From Flavobacterium sp. HJJ (GTDB taxonomy: Bacteria > Bacteroidota > Bacteroidia > Flavobacteriales > Flavobacteriaceae): a stretch of DNA of 64,000 nucleotides. The stretch is taken from positions 35,763 to 99,762 of the forward strand of contig NZ_JADKPR010000021.1 in the NCBI RefSeq assembly GCF_015351475.1, given 5' to 3'. Positions within the stretch are counted from its first letter, which is position 1; each line of letters starts with the position of its first letter. This document shows, one piece after another, positions 43,991 to 54,369 of the stretch. A program made the position numbers and the translations under genes. The notes under the pieces were generated by a model. The model searched no databases and was not told the DNA's origin. It saw nothing but the letters and a program-made list of their open reading frames with translations.

Positions 43991-46783
43991 ATGAAAAAAG
44001 CATTTATTCTTATTTTCTATCTTTTATCATTCTCTATTTATTCCCAATACACTTTAATACCCGATATCAATTTTGAAAAAACGTTGATTTCTCAAGGCAT
44101 TGATAATGGGATTCCTGATGGAAAAGTTTTGACTGCCAGCATCGATAAAATAAAAATTTTGAATATTTCTAAGCCGAATGATTACTACAACAAAATAAAA
44201 GATTTGACAGGGATTCAGGATTTTTTAGAATTGCAAGATCTAGACTGTAGTAACAACGAATTAACAAGTTTAAATATGTCTAAAAATTTAGCATTAACAA
44301 CTTTAAATTGCAGTAATAATTTATTATCAGGTTTAGATATTTCTAAAAATGTGAACTTGTCTGATTTTGAATGTAGCAATAATAAATTTACAACTTTAGA
44401 TGTCTCTAATAATCTTAATTTAGTTCTTTTTTTTTGTGATTTTAATTATAATTTAAAAACTTTAGACGTGTCCAATAATTTAAAATTAAAGATTTTATAT
44501 GCTGGATATAATCAATTCACTAATCTTGATGTTACTAAAAATATCAATTTAGAATTTTTATCTTGTGCTTTTAGCAAATTAATTAATTTAGACCTTTCTA
44601 AAAACATTAATTTAATTGGATTAAATTGTATTTACAACTCTTTAACTACTTTAGATGTTTCCAAAAATATAAAATTGGTTTTTTTAGATTGTACAAATAA
44701 TTTGTTAATCAGTTTAAATCTTAAAAATGGAAACAATTCAAATTTACGTTACAATAGTATAGATCTGTATAAGCCTAATTCATCATTTAAATCCAATCCT
44801 AATCTTTTATGTATATCAGTAGATGATACAGCATATTCTAATGCCAATTGGTCTAATTTAAAAGATGCGAGTGCCAGCTACACTACTACAGAAAATCTAG
44901 CACCTGTAATCTCATCTCCTCATTTTTTTTGCACTGCAAACAATCAAACTTTGTCAGATCTAACTATTACTAGTGGTACAAATTTAACTTGGTACAATGC
45001 TTCATCAGGAGGCAATACTTTACCCAGCACTACTGCATTAGTTGATGGTGAAATTTATTATGCCTCACAAAATTCGGGTGGTTGCGAAAGTACCAGAACT
45101 CCTGTAAAAGTTTTTATAGGGGACTCACAGCCACCAATCCCTACTTTATTAAATCTTCCTGATATCACAGGTGATTGTCACACCTTAATAACCACAATCC
45201 CAACAGCTACAGATGCATGTGCAGGGATGATTACAGCAACAACTGCAAGCTCAATTTCTTATAATATGCCAGGCACCTATACTGTGATTTGGAATTATAG
45301 CGATGGGAATGGTAATAGTATTTCTCAAAATCAAAAAGTAATTATTTCTGCCCAACCATTACCTATTATTACATCTCCACAAACTTTTTGTACAGACCAA
45401 AACAAAATTTTAAACGACATTATCATTTCAACAGGTATTTCAATAAAATGGTATGATTCTATTACAAAGGGGAATTCTTTACAGGGGAATTCTTTACTAA
45501 CAAACGGATCAACTTATTATGCTTCACAAACTATTAATGGCTGCGAAAGTGAAAGAACATCGGTTACGGTTACTATCCACAGCACACTGGCTCCAACAGG
45601 AGATGCAAAACAATCTTTTTGTACCAGCCAGAACCCTACTTTGAGCAATCTTGTAATAGTTGGTACAGCCATAAGATGGTATGACAGCTCAATTCTTGGA
45701 AATCTTTTGACTGATTCCTCTCCTTTATCCAATGGAAAAACCTACTATGCTTCACAAACTGTAAATAATTGCGAAAGCCCTAGATTTGGAGTAACAGTTT
45801 CAATTATTAACACACCTTCTGCACCAGCAGGGAATGCAAATCAGGCATTTTGCAAAAAAGAGAATGCGAATCTTAGTGATATCCAAACATCAGGTCAAAA
45901 TATAAAATGGTACGACAGCAATACTTCGACAACTGTTTTGCCAAATACAGCTTTATTAGAAAACAATAAAACCTATTTTGCCTCGCAGACAATTGGATGC
46001 GAAAGTGACAGAACTCCAATTTTAATTCAGTTAAATGATACTCCTGCGCCTACAGGAAACAGCAGTCAGCAGTTTTGTATTGATAATAATGCAACAATTG
46101 CCAATCTGAATATTATTGGAACAGCTGTTAAATGGTATGATGCTGTAGCGAATGGAAATCTTTTATCGTCAACTATACTCCTGCAGAATGGCACCTATTA
46201 TACCACGCAGACACTTAACAATTGCGAAAGCGGCAGATTTCCAATTATCGTAAAAATACAAGACACTCAAAGTCCTACTGCTGATTCTCCACAGACATTC
46301 TGTATCCAAAAAAATACAAAAATCAGCAACATTAATATTATTGGAGAAAATATAAAATGGTACGAAAGCAGCACTTCTTTGGTAAGTTTGACAACATCAA
46401 CCCTGCTTGCAGACGGAATTACATATTATGCTTCACAAACCTCAGACAATTGTGAAAGCGACAGAATACCTATTACCGTCGACATACTCAAAGCTAACGC
46501 TGGAGATTGCATCAGTTTAGCTGAAGGACTTCCCTATCCAAAGTTTTTTACACCAAATAATGATGGATATAATGATAGCTGGACAATTGATTTTGCTTAC
46601 TTAGCTCCAAACGCAGGAATCAGAATTTTTGATCGTTATGGAAAATTCATCAAAGAATTAAACCAAAATGGAGCTTGGGATGGTACCTATCTTGGCCAAA
46701 CTCTTCCCGCAACCGATTATTGGTTTACGGTTACACAAAAAAACGGCAAAGAATTTAGAGGTCATTTTAGTTTGAAGAGATAA
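43991..46783 (+). CDS. Giant secreted surface protein: leucine-rich repeats, Ig-like repeats, type IX (type B) sorting domain
   Basis: 930 residues with a signal peptide ending near FSIYSQ (residue 19). About 60-265 are internalin-like repeats of ~21 residues (LDCSNNELTSLNMSKNLALTT). About 305-810 hold six Ig-like repeats with the frame TFCxxQNxxLxxI, KWYDS, TYYASQT and CESxRTPVTV, interrupted after the first by a HYR-like domain (about 375-455). The last ~85 residues (YPKFFTPNNDGYNDSWTIDF to FRGHFSLKR) are the gliding-associated type B sorting domain, so it leaves through the type IX system to the cell surface. It is probably an adhesin. Its 3' third is nearly identical in DNA to that of the next gene. 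Confidence 0.88.
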   Translation: MKKAFILIFYLLSFSIYSQYTLIPDINFEKTLISQGIDNGIPDGKVLTASIDKIKILNISKPNDYYNKIKDLTGIQDFLELQDLDCSNNELTSLNMSKNLALTTLNCSNNLLSGLDISKNVNLSDFECSNNKFTTLDVSNNLNLVLFFCDFNYNLKTLDVSNNLKLKILYAGYNQFTNLDVTKNINLEFLSCAFSKLINLDLSKNINLIGLNCIYNSLTTLDVSKNIKLVFLDCTNNLLISLNLKNGNNSNLRYNSIDLYKPNSSFKSNPNLLCISVDDTAYSNANWSNLKDASASYTTTENLAPVISSPHFFCTANNQTLSDLTITSGTNLTWYNASSGGNTLPSTTALVDGEIYYASQNSGGCESTRTPVKVFIGDSQPPIPTLLNLPDITGDCHTLITTIPTATDACAGMITATTASSISYNMPGTYTVIWNYSDGNGNSISQNQKVIISAQPLPIITSPQTFCTDQNKILNDIIISTGISIKWYDSITKGNSLQGNSLLTNGSTYYASQTINGCESERTSVTVTIHSTLAPTGDAKQSFCTSQNPTLSNLVIVGTAIRWYDSSILGNLLTDSSPLSNGKTYYASQTVNNCESPRFGVTVSIINTPSAPAGNANQAFCKKENANLSDIQTSGQNIKWYDSNTSTTVLPNTALLENNKTYFASQTIGCESDRTPILIQLNDTPAPTGNSSQQFCIDNNATIANLNIIGTAVKWYDAVANGNLLSSTILLQNGTYYTTQTLNNCESGRFPIIVKIQDTQSPTADSPQTFCIQKNTKISNINIIGENIKWYESSTSLVSLTTSTLLADGITYYASQTSDNCESDRIPITVDILKANAGDCISLAEGLPYPKFFTPNNDGYNDSWTIDFAYLAPNAGIRIFDRYGKFIKELNQNGAWDGTYLGQTLPATDYWFTVTQKNGKEFRGHFSLKR

Positions 46784-46837
46784 AAATCACAAATGTTTTC
46801 GGTTAAGCATTATTGTCAAAACACAATATACAGCAGG

Positions 46838-46934
46838 GTAAAAGGCGGTGTGATTAGAAAAAGTTTTGGTTTCAAGAGAAAAAATTTTCAGCAAAAATAA
46901 GGGATATTTGGAGACTTTTCAGGAAAAGATTTTA
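46838..46934. repeat. 97-bp direct repeat, copy 2 (orphan start of radical SAM gene)
   Basis: It is the same sequence as 43777-43873, 3061 bp downstream. Here the first 13 codons of the radical SAM gene (minus strand, from 46875) run out into unrelated sequence, so they are a scar. It lies upstream of the second giant gene. Confidence 0.85.
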
Positions 46935-47037
46935 AATACAAAATATCTACTATTTTTTTTAAAAAAAGATTTGAATTTAAATAATCTATTACTTTTAACA
47001 GATATTTAACTACTTTTACTGCTGTCAAAGATTACAT

Positions 47038-50000
47038 ATGAAACATAAATTACTCTTTCTTTTTTTCTTTTTTTCTTTTTTATGCAACGCACAGGAAATT
47101 TGCAATAATGGCATTGATGATGATAGTGATGGAAAAATAGATCTAAATGATGAAGATTGTATTTGTAATAACTCAATAACAACCTCACTTCTACCTAATC
47201 ATTCTTTTGAAGAAAAAACAAAATGCCCTCAAGGTTATGATGACATTCCTACAACCAATAATTGGATAAAAGGAACAATCCCATCTCCAGATTATTTAAA
47301 CAAGGACTGCTATCTTTTTAATACTATTTACAGCAAAAAGCTTCAGGATTTCCCGGATGGTAAAGGAATCATAAGAGCAGTATACAAAAACAATAAAAAA
47401 GAATATATCGCTACTAAATTATCAACTCCACTACTAACTGGAATAAGCTATCAGTTGACACTGAATATTGCTGCGTTAATGAGTATCGAAACATCTAACT
47501 TAAGTAAAAATTTCGATTTTAATTTTTTACAGCCAACTTATATAACACTTTATGGTTGTAATAACAAAAATAATTTACCATTATATACTACTTCAGATCC
47601 AAATTCATTTGATTCATCTTGGATCGAAATTGGAAAAGTTTTATATCAACCTCAAGGTGTTTGGGGAGAAATAACAATTAGTTTTACCACAAATATTGAT
47701 ATTAATGCAATAATGTTAGGCCCCGAGAAAGTCTTGCCCCCGTCATTTAATACCGATTATGAGCCTTCTTTCTTGTATGACAATTTAAGATTAAATACTG
47801 CTGAAAATTTTGGCGCTACAATTGTTCAAAGTGGCAATTTCTGCAATAATGATTTAACATTGACTGCAAACCTTACTAAGGTTATGAATTTAGCAACAAC
47901 TTTTCAATGGTATAGAAATGGGATTGCGATAAATGGAGCAACTAATAAATCTTATGCAATTTCTTCAGTTAAAACAAATCTGGGAGAATATACTGTAAAA
48001 GTTACAGATGAAAATAATTGTTTCATAAGTTCAAAATTAACTATAAACAATTCAATTCTTAATCCTTCTGTAACAGTAGTTCAGCCTACTTGCCAAGATC
48101 CAAATGGTTATATTAAAGTTAACGACCCCGGAATGGAATATAGTTTTAATAAAGGCTTGGCTTTCCTTTCAGATGACAATTATATTACAAAAGATTTGGT
48201 ATGGCAATCAGATGCTAACTTTAGCACAAAGGAGTATGGCAAATATTATATTCAGACCAGAACCAGTTCCGGTTGTATATCTACACCTACTATTGTAACA
48301 ATTGATGCTCCAATATTACTAGACCGACCAACATTTTCAGTTATTCAACCAACATGCAATTCTGATGGAACCATTACTATAACAACTCCGGGATATCAAT
48401 TTAGTTTTGATAATGGTTTAACTTGGGGAAACAGTGCTACCAAAACAAATTTGCCTTTTGGAAACTATTTAGTTAAAATAAAAAACAACATGGGATGTGA
48501 ATCCTATTCACAAAGTGTATTACTTTTTCCGTATTATATTGATTCTCCAACCTATACTTTAACCCAACCTGACTGTAACCAGGGAGGCAGTATTACTATT
48601 ACTAGCCCCGCATCTGAATATAGTTTTGATAATGGTAAAACATGGACAGCAAATCCAACAGCTACTAATTTACCTTCGGGTTATTATAATCTTAGAATTA
48701 AAAATGAATTTGGATGTGAGTCGAAACCTTATTTCAATCAAATTTATTTTAATCCATTTTCTAAACCAGACCTTGATTTTAAAGTTAACCAACCAAATAG
48801 TTGTAATAATTCCTGTGGTAATACTGGTAGTATTATTTTTTTAAATTCTTCCTATAAATATAGTATTGACAACGGACAGACATGGCAGGAAACACCAGCT
48901 TTTAATAATTTACAACCTGGTAATTATGTATTAAAAACAAAAAACGAACTAGGTTGTGAATCACAAGTCTATCAAGTTAAAATAAATTTTTATTTACCTC
49001 AACCAACTTATACTACAATAGAACCTACATGTACTACAAACGGTAGCATTACCATAAATACCGCTGCATCCTTTTATAGCTTTGATAATGGAAAAACATG
49101 GACAACAAATCCAAAGGCAACTAATTTACCACCCGGTTATTACAATATTATAACTAAAAATGAATTTGGATGTGAGTCCGATATTGTATATGCCAATTTA
49201 CCTGCTTTTTATCTTGATGCGCCTACATTCAAAATAACAAATCCCAATTGTGAAACGGAATCAAAATGGAGTATTTCAATCACAACCCCTGCTGCATCTT
49301 ATAGTTTTGATGGTGGAGTAACATGGAGTACAGATTCTTATAAATCGAATTTAGATTTTGGAAATTACTTCTTGAAAATAAAAAATTCATTAGGCTGTGA
49401 ATCAAATTATGCAGTTGCTAATATAGGTAATGCTTATTATTTAAAAGCTCCCGAATATTCAATCGTGCAACCTGCTTGTGCTACTCCAGGACGTGTTACG
49501 ATAACCACTCCTGCTGCATTTTATAGTTTTGATGATGGAGCAACATGGAGTACAAATCCAAATCTTACTCAATATCCTCATGGTGGCGCATATGGTTCTC
49601 TTAGGATTAAAAATAAATCGGGTTGCATAAGTGAAAATAACTGGTTTGGTCTTAACCCCAATTACCTTGATACTCCCACTTATTCAATCGTACAACCAAC
49701 AACATGTGATAGTAATGCTACTGGAAGTATTACCATTACGACATCGGCTGCTTATTATAGTTTTGACGGTGGTTTAAATTGGAACACCAACCCAACAGCT
49801 TCAAATCTTCCTGTAGGATTTAAATATCAATTAAAAATAAAAAATACAGAAGGATGTGAGTCAGGAAATCTTGTAATTGAATTAACTCCTGTTAAAATAA
49901 AAGAAGCTGAACATAAAGTTACTTATCCATCTTGTGGTAAAGGAGGAACTATTACAATTACTACACCCGCTCCATTTTATAGTTTCGATGGCGGTGAAAC

Positions 50001-52689
50001 TTGGGGTACAAATCCAACGGCTGCAAATTTACCCGTTGGTTATTACTATCCTAAAATCAAAAATGAATCTGGTTGTATCTCAGAAACACTTTATTCCGTT
50101 AATTTCAAAGAAGACTATTTAATTGGATACGACTTTACTGTTACACAACCCACTTGCCAATCTAAAAACAAAGGCAGTATTACAATAAATACTCCTTTTG
50201 ATCAATATAGCTTTGATGGCGGCAGTACTTGGAGCCACTCCAATACTGCCACAAATTTATCTCCTGGAAATTATTCACTTAAAGTAAAAAATAATTTAGG
50301 ATGTGAATCCTGGGATAGAATTGCAGCAATTTATCCTTTTTACTTACCTCGCCCTAATTACACCACAACATCTCCTGCCTGCGAAACAACAGGGAATATT
50401 ACCATAACTACTCCAGCAACATCATATAGTTTTGACTATGGGAAAACATGGGATTCAAATCCAATAAAATCGAATTTACCTGAAGGAAGTTATAGTATTA
50501 TAATTAAAAATGAATCAGGGTGCGAGTCATCTCCTGAATCACTATACCTTTACAATGTAAATCCTCCTGCTCAAACACCTACTATTTCTATTCAACAGCC
50601 AAGTAGTTGTACCACTTCCAAAGGAAAAATATCTGTAACTACTAGTGCTAATCAATATAGTTTTGATGATGGACTTACTTGGTCTTCCAATTCTATTGCT
50701 ACAAATTTAACTACAGGAGACTATTTTATCAGAATTAAAAACAGCCCTAATGGTTGTCCTTCATCATGCGTTAAAGCGACTATTAATACCCCTCTTGATG
50801 CAATAGCAATACCAAATTATACCATTTCTCAACCAATAAGTTGTACAAATCCTTTCGGAACAATTAATATTACAACAGTTGCTTATGCTTATAGTTTTGA
50901 TAATGGATTAAGTTGGACAACAATACCAAATTCCGGAAATTTACCAGCTGGACAATACAAAATTAGGATTAAAAATTCGGCAGATTGTGAATCAGAAGCA
51001 GTAACAATTCAAATAAATGCACCAACAGATTACCCTAATAACCCTAAATTCACAGCTCCTCAGCCCGATTGTAACAATCTTAAAGGAACTATTACAATAA
51101 CAGACAGTGCATCAGAATATAGTTTTGATAACGGTATCAGCTGGACTACAAATGCAGTGCAGCCAAACCTTGATCCCAAAACCTATTTTATTAAAGTAAA
51201 AAATAATGATGGATGTGTTTCAAATGCGACCACAGTTACCCTAATTCCTTTTACAAATTTCACTCCAAAACCAACTGCGGCAACTCCGCAGACTTTCTGC
51301 ATTCAACAGAATGCGGCACTAAATTCAATTAGTGCCACAGGTCAAAATATAAAATGGTATGATGCATTAACTGCTGGAACACTTTTGTCAAATACCGCTG
51401 TACTTCAAAACGGCAAAATTTATTATGCTTCGCAGACTATCAATAGCTGTGAAAGTGAAAGAACTCCAGTAACCATTAACATTCAAAACACATTGGTTCC
51501 AGCGGGAAATACTAATCAGACTTTCTGCTCTAGCCAAAACCCAACAATTGCAAATATCCAAGTTACCGGAACTGCAATAAAATGGTATGACGCTGTAAAC
51601 AACGGCTCTTTATTAGCCCAAACAGCCAGTCTGCAAAATAGCAAAACCTATTATGCTTCACAAACAATTAATTCCTGTGAAGGACCAAGACTCGGCGTTA
51701 CGGTTTCTATCGTTAATACGCCTGCTGCTCCAGCTGGAAATGCAAGCCAGGCATTTTGCAAAAGCGAAAAAGCAACACTAAGTACTATCCAAATATCCGG
51801 ACAAAATATAAAATGGTATGACAACAATACTTCGGCTGCTGTTATGCCAAATACAGCTTTATTAGAAAACAATATAACCTATTTTGCCTCGCAGACGATT
51901 GGGTGCGAAAGTGACAGAACTCCAATTTTAATTCAGGTAAATGATACTCCTGCGCCCACAGGAAACAGCAGTCAGCAGTTTTGTATTGATGATAATGCCG
52001 CAATTGCCAATCTGAATATCATTGGAACAGCTGTTAAATGGTATGATGCTGTAGCGAATGGAAATCTTTTATCGTCAACTATGCTCCTGCAGAATAGCAC
52101 CTATTATACCACGCAGACACTTAACAATTGCGAAAGCAGCAGATTTCCAATTATCGTAAAAATACAAGACACTCAAAGTCCTACTGCTGATTCCCCACAG
52201 ACATTCTGTATCCAGAAAAATGCAAAAATCAGTGACATTGACATTATGGGACAAAACATAAAATGGTATGACAGCAGCACTTCTTCAGTAAGTTTGACAG
52301 GATCAACCCTGCTTGCAGACGGAATTACATATTATGCTTCACAAACCGCAGACAATTGTGAAAGTGACAGAATACCTATTGTCATTAACATACTTGCGGC
52401 AACAACAGGAGACTGCATCAATTATGTTGAAGTGCTTCCCTATCCAAAATTCTTTACTCCAAACAGCGATGGATTTAATGATACTTGGACAATTGATTTT
52501 GCTTATCTGGCTCCAAATACCGGAATTAGAATATTTGACCGCTATGGAAAATTAATAACTGTATTATCCGAAAATAGTTCCTGGGATGGAAATTATTCTA
52601 ATCAGCCCTTACCATCAACGGATTACTGGTTTACAGTTACACGAAAAAATGGTAAAGAATTTAGAGCTCATTTTAGTTTGAAGAGATAA
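47038..52689 (+). CDS. Giant secreted surface protein with 14 SprB-like repeats and type IX (type B) sorting domain
   Basis: 1883 residues with a signal peptide ending near FLCNAQ (residue 18), followed by a calcium-loop-like segment CNNGIDDDSDGKIDLNDEDC. A lectin- or jelly-roll-like region (about 40-260) and an Ig-like domain (about 265-340) precede 14 repeats of ~75 residues (about 345-1405). Their core is QPTCxxxGSITITTPA, YSFDNGKTWxxNPxATNLPxG and YxxxIKNExGCES, like the repeats of the gliding adhesin SprB. Five Ig-like TFC...KWYD...YYASQT repeats and a type B sorting domain (about 1800-1883; YPKFFTPNSDGFNDTWTIDF) end it. It is probably a surface adhesin moved by the gliding machinery. 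A terminator follows. Confidence 0.88.
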   Translation: MKHKLLFLFFFFSFLCNAQEICNNGIDDDSDGKIDLNDEDCICNNSITTSLLPNHSFEEKTKCPQGYDDIPTTNNWIKGTIPSPDYLNKDCYLFNTIYSKKLQDFPDGKGIIRAVYKNNKKEYIATKLSTPLLTGISYQLTLNIAALMSIETSNLSKNFDFNFLQPTYITLYGCNNKNNLPLYTTSDPNSFDSSWIEIGKVLYQPQGVWGEITISFTTNIDINAIMLGPEKVLPPSFNTDYEPSFLYDNLRLNTAENFGATIVQSGNFCNNDLTLTANLTKVMNLATTFQWYRNGIAINGATNKSYAISSVKTNLGEYTVKVTDENNCFISSKLTINNSILNPSVTVVQPTCQDPNGYIKVNDPGMEYSFNKGLAFLSDDNYITKDLVWQSDANFSTKEYGKYYIQTRTSSGCISTPTIVTIDAPILLDRPTFSVIQPTCNSDGTITITTPGYQFSFDNGLTWGNSATKTNLPFGNYLVKIKNNMGCESYSQSVLLFPYYIDSPTYTLTQPDCNQGGSITITSPASEYSFDNGKTWTANPTATNLPSGYYNLRIKNEFGCESKPYFNQIYFNPFSKPDLDFKVNQPNSCNNSCGNTGSIIFLNSSYKYSIDNGQTWQETPAFNNLQPGNYVLKTKNELGCESQVYQVKINFYLPQPTYTTIEPTCTTNGSITINTAASFYSFDNGKTWTTNPKATNLPPGYYNIITKNEFGCESDIVYANLPAFYLDAPTFKITNPNCETESKWSISITTPAASYSFDGGVTWSTDSYKSNLDFGNYFLKIKNSLGCESNYAVANIGNAYYLKAPEYSIVQPACATPGRVTITTPAAFYSFDDGATWSTNPNLTQYPHGGAYGSLRIKNKSGCISENNWFGLNPNYLDTPTYSIVQPTTCDSNATGSITITTSAAYYSFDGGLNWNTNPTASNLPVGFKYQLKIKNTEGCESGNLVIELTPVKIKEAEHKVTYPSCGKGGTITITTPAPFYSFDGGETWGTNPTAANLPVGYYYPKIKNESGCISETLYSVNFKEDYLIGYDFTVTQPTCQSKNKGSITINTPFDQYSFDGGSTWSHSNTATNLSPGNYSLKVKNNLGCESWDRIAAIYPFYLPRPNYTTTSPACETTGNITITTPATSYSFDYGKTWDSNPIKSNLPEGSYSIIIKNESGCESSPESLYLYNVNPPAQTPTISIQQPSSCTTSKGKISVTTSANQYSFDDGLTWSSNSIATNLTTGDYFIRIKNSPNGCPSSCVKATINTPLDAIAIPNYTISQPISCTNPFGTINITTVAYAYSFDNGLSWTTIPNSGNLPAGQYKIRIKNSADCESEAVTIQINAPTDYPNNPKFTAPQPDCNNLKGTITITDSASEYSFDNGISWTTNAVQPNLDPKTYFIKVKNNDGCVSNATTVTLIPFTNFTPKPTAATPQTFCIQQNAALNSISATGQNIKWYDALTAGTLLSNTAVLQNGKIYYASQTINSCESERTPVTINIQNTLVPAGNTNQTFCSSQNPTIANIQVTGTAIKWYDAVNNGSLLAQTASLQNSKTYYASQTINSCEGPRLGVTVSIVNTPAAPAGNASQAFCKSEKATLSTIQISGQNIKWYDNNTSAAVMPNTALLENNITYFASQTIGCESDRTPILIQVNDTPAPTGNSSQQFCIDDNAAIANLNIIGTAVKWYDAVANGNLLSSTMLLQNSTYYTTQTLNNCESSRFPIIVKIQDTQSPTADSPQTFCIQKNAKISDIDIMGQNIKWYDSSTSSVSLTGSTLLADGITYYASQTADNCESDRIPIVINILAATTGDCINYVEVLPYPKFFTPNSDGFNDTWTIDFAYLAPNTGIRIFDRYGKLITVLSENSSWDGNYSNQPLPSTDYWFTVTRKNGKEFRAHFSLKR

Positions 52690-52715
52690 AAAAAGCCCAA
52701 AAGGGCTTTTTTTGT
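52690..52715 (+). terminator. Terminator after the second surface-protein gene
   Basis: AAAAAAGCCC, loop AAAA, GGGCTTTTTTT: a compact stem ending in a T-run directly after the stop codon. It sits in the gap to the convergent hydrolase gene. Confidence 0.88.
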
Positions 52716-52732
52716 TAACTATAAATTCTATT

Positions 52733-54109
52733 TTACTTCACCCGAACCAAAATCCATTTTGAAATTTCCTCCAACGCAATTGGGGAGAATGTCTGCTCAA
52801 TAACAGCATATTCTTCCGGAGCGCCGGTTTTACATTCCTGAAACAGATGATTCAGATTGGGAAGCGTTTTAACAGCAGTATTTTTATTACCTCCTTTTGC
52901 GAGTGCTTTTTGAATAGCCTCCAGATTCACATCTGCTGGAACCTGCATATCTTTTTCTCCATTAATTGCCAAAACTGGACATCTCACTTTTTCCAAAGCA
53001 ACTGCAGGATCAAGTTTTAGGAAACCTATCATCCAGGGACTAGTAATTTGGGCTGTTAATGTTTTAATCTGATTATCGACCATTTTATCACCAACTTTCA
53101 ACGTCAGATAACTGCTTACTTTACTCTTTAGACTAGGATCACCAGCTGGTGAATCAATAATAATTTTATAAACACCCTTAAAAACTTCTTGTCCTTTTTG
53201 AATTTCGCCATCAGAAACTGCCATTAGGCGTTCTATTTTTTCCTTTTGCAAAAGCATCAATTTATCACCGCGGATTCCTGTTCCTGCCAATAGTACAATA
53301 AAATTAACATCTTTAGAATTACCTGCGACGATTGGAGCAATTATCCCCCCCTCGCTGTGGCCGATTAATCCAATTTTACTCTTATCAATTTCTTTTCGGG
53401 TTTTCAGATAATCTATTCCAGCCTGAACATCCTTGGCAAAATCGAATGTTGTTGCTGTTTTATAATCGCCAGTAGATTTTGCAGTACCGCGGTCATCAAA
53501 TCGTAAAACCGCAATCCCTTTTTGGGTCAAATAATCGGCTAAAACCAAGAATGGTTTGTGGCCTAAGATTTCTTCATCTCTGTTTTGTGCTCCGCTTCCA
53601 GTAATTAAAATTACAACAGGAAACTTACCTTCTTTGCTGGGCAAACTTAATGTTCCTGCCAAAACATTTTTATCTGTTTTATTTTCAAATGTAACGTCTT
53701 CGGTATAATATGGATACGGTTTTTGTGGTTCCTGCGGTCTTTTTAGGGTTTCTTTTTCTAGTTTTTCTTTAGACAGATTCAACGGAAAAGACTGACCGCT
53801 TTGTGTAAAAGTACCAACAATTACATTATACTGATTTAACTCCCCTTCAAATACAATTCGGGCACCAGGGATCTCTAATTTTAAAGTTTTTTTTTCAAAA
53901 GTGGTTGCCGTGACAGGAATTCCTTTTGATCCCTGATCTGGACTGTCCATAGTGGTGGTATAACCATTTTCGCTTTTACTTATATTAAAAACAAGTGCTA
54001 ACTGCCCTCCTGGAACTTTTAAAAAACCATTCCATTGGCCTGTGATTTCCTGTCCAGACATTATAAAAGAGGACAAAACTGTCATTATAAAAAATACTGT
54101 TCTTTTCAT
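52733..54109 (-). CDS. Secreted alpha/beta hydrolase
   Basis: 458 residues with a signal peptide ending near FIMSGQ (residue 20). A beta-rich N-terminal domain (about 21-120; ITGQWNGFLKVPGGQLALVFNI) precedes an alpha/beta hydrolase domain (about 140-455). The latter has VVILITGSGAQNRDEE, VLRFDDRGTAKSTG, the nucleophile elbow IGLIGHSEGGIIAP (Ser252), PVLAINGEKDMQVP (acid region) and LPNLNHLFQ (His). The layout is that of widespread exported Bacteroidota esterases or peptidase-like hydrolases; the substrate is unknown. It is convergent with the giant gene and has no operon partner. The 260 bp up to 54370 hold nothing I recognise apart from its probable promoter. Confidence 0.88.
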   Translation of the reverse strand: MKRTVFFIMTVLSSFIMSGQEITGQWNGFLKVPGGQLALVFNISKSENGYTTTMDSPDQGSKGIPVTATTFEKKTLKLEIPGARIVFEGELNQYNVIVGTFTQSGQSFPLNLSKEKLEKETLKRPQEPQKPYPYYTEDVTFENKTDKNVLAGTLSLPSKEGKFPVVILITGSGAQNRDEEILGHKPFLVLADYLTQKGIAVLRFDDRGTAKSTGDYKTATTFDFAKDVQAGIDYLKTRKEIDKSKIGLIGHSEGGIIAPIVAGNSKDVNFIVLLAGTGIRGDKLMLLQKEKIERLMAVSDGEIQKGQEVFKGVYKIIIDSPAGDPSLKSKVSSYLTLKVGDKMVDNQIKTLTAQITSPWMIGFLKLDPAVALEKVRCPVLAINGEKDMQVPADVNLEAIQKALAKGGNKNTAVKTLPNLNHLFQECKTGAPEEYAVIEQTFSPIALEEISKWILVRVK

Positions 54110-54369
54110 TTTATTTGATTGTAATGAATTAAAATTTAAAAAACTGAAATCTATTGTTACATTTTTTTTTTTTTGGGATAATGATAAAAAGCCAAATTTC
54201 TCCTTTTAGCCTCGATTACTTCGTCAGTCCACTTCCCTCTTGTGCAGTGGAAATCTCCCGATTTACAAGAACAAGTTTTTTAGCTGTAGTTTTTTCTAAA
54301 TCGCGAATTGGACAATACTACTTACTGAAAACGCCTAATTTTTCTGCTCCAAATTACCAACAGAAGCGA

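Noticed and set aside
48060..51260. CRISPR-like regular repetition
   Set aside because: The periodicity is in protein-coding sequence (about 225 bp per unit), the DNA repeats are diverged and there are no short identical repeats with spacers or cas genes.
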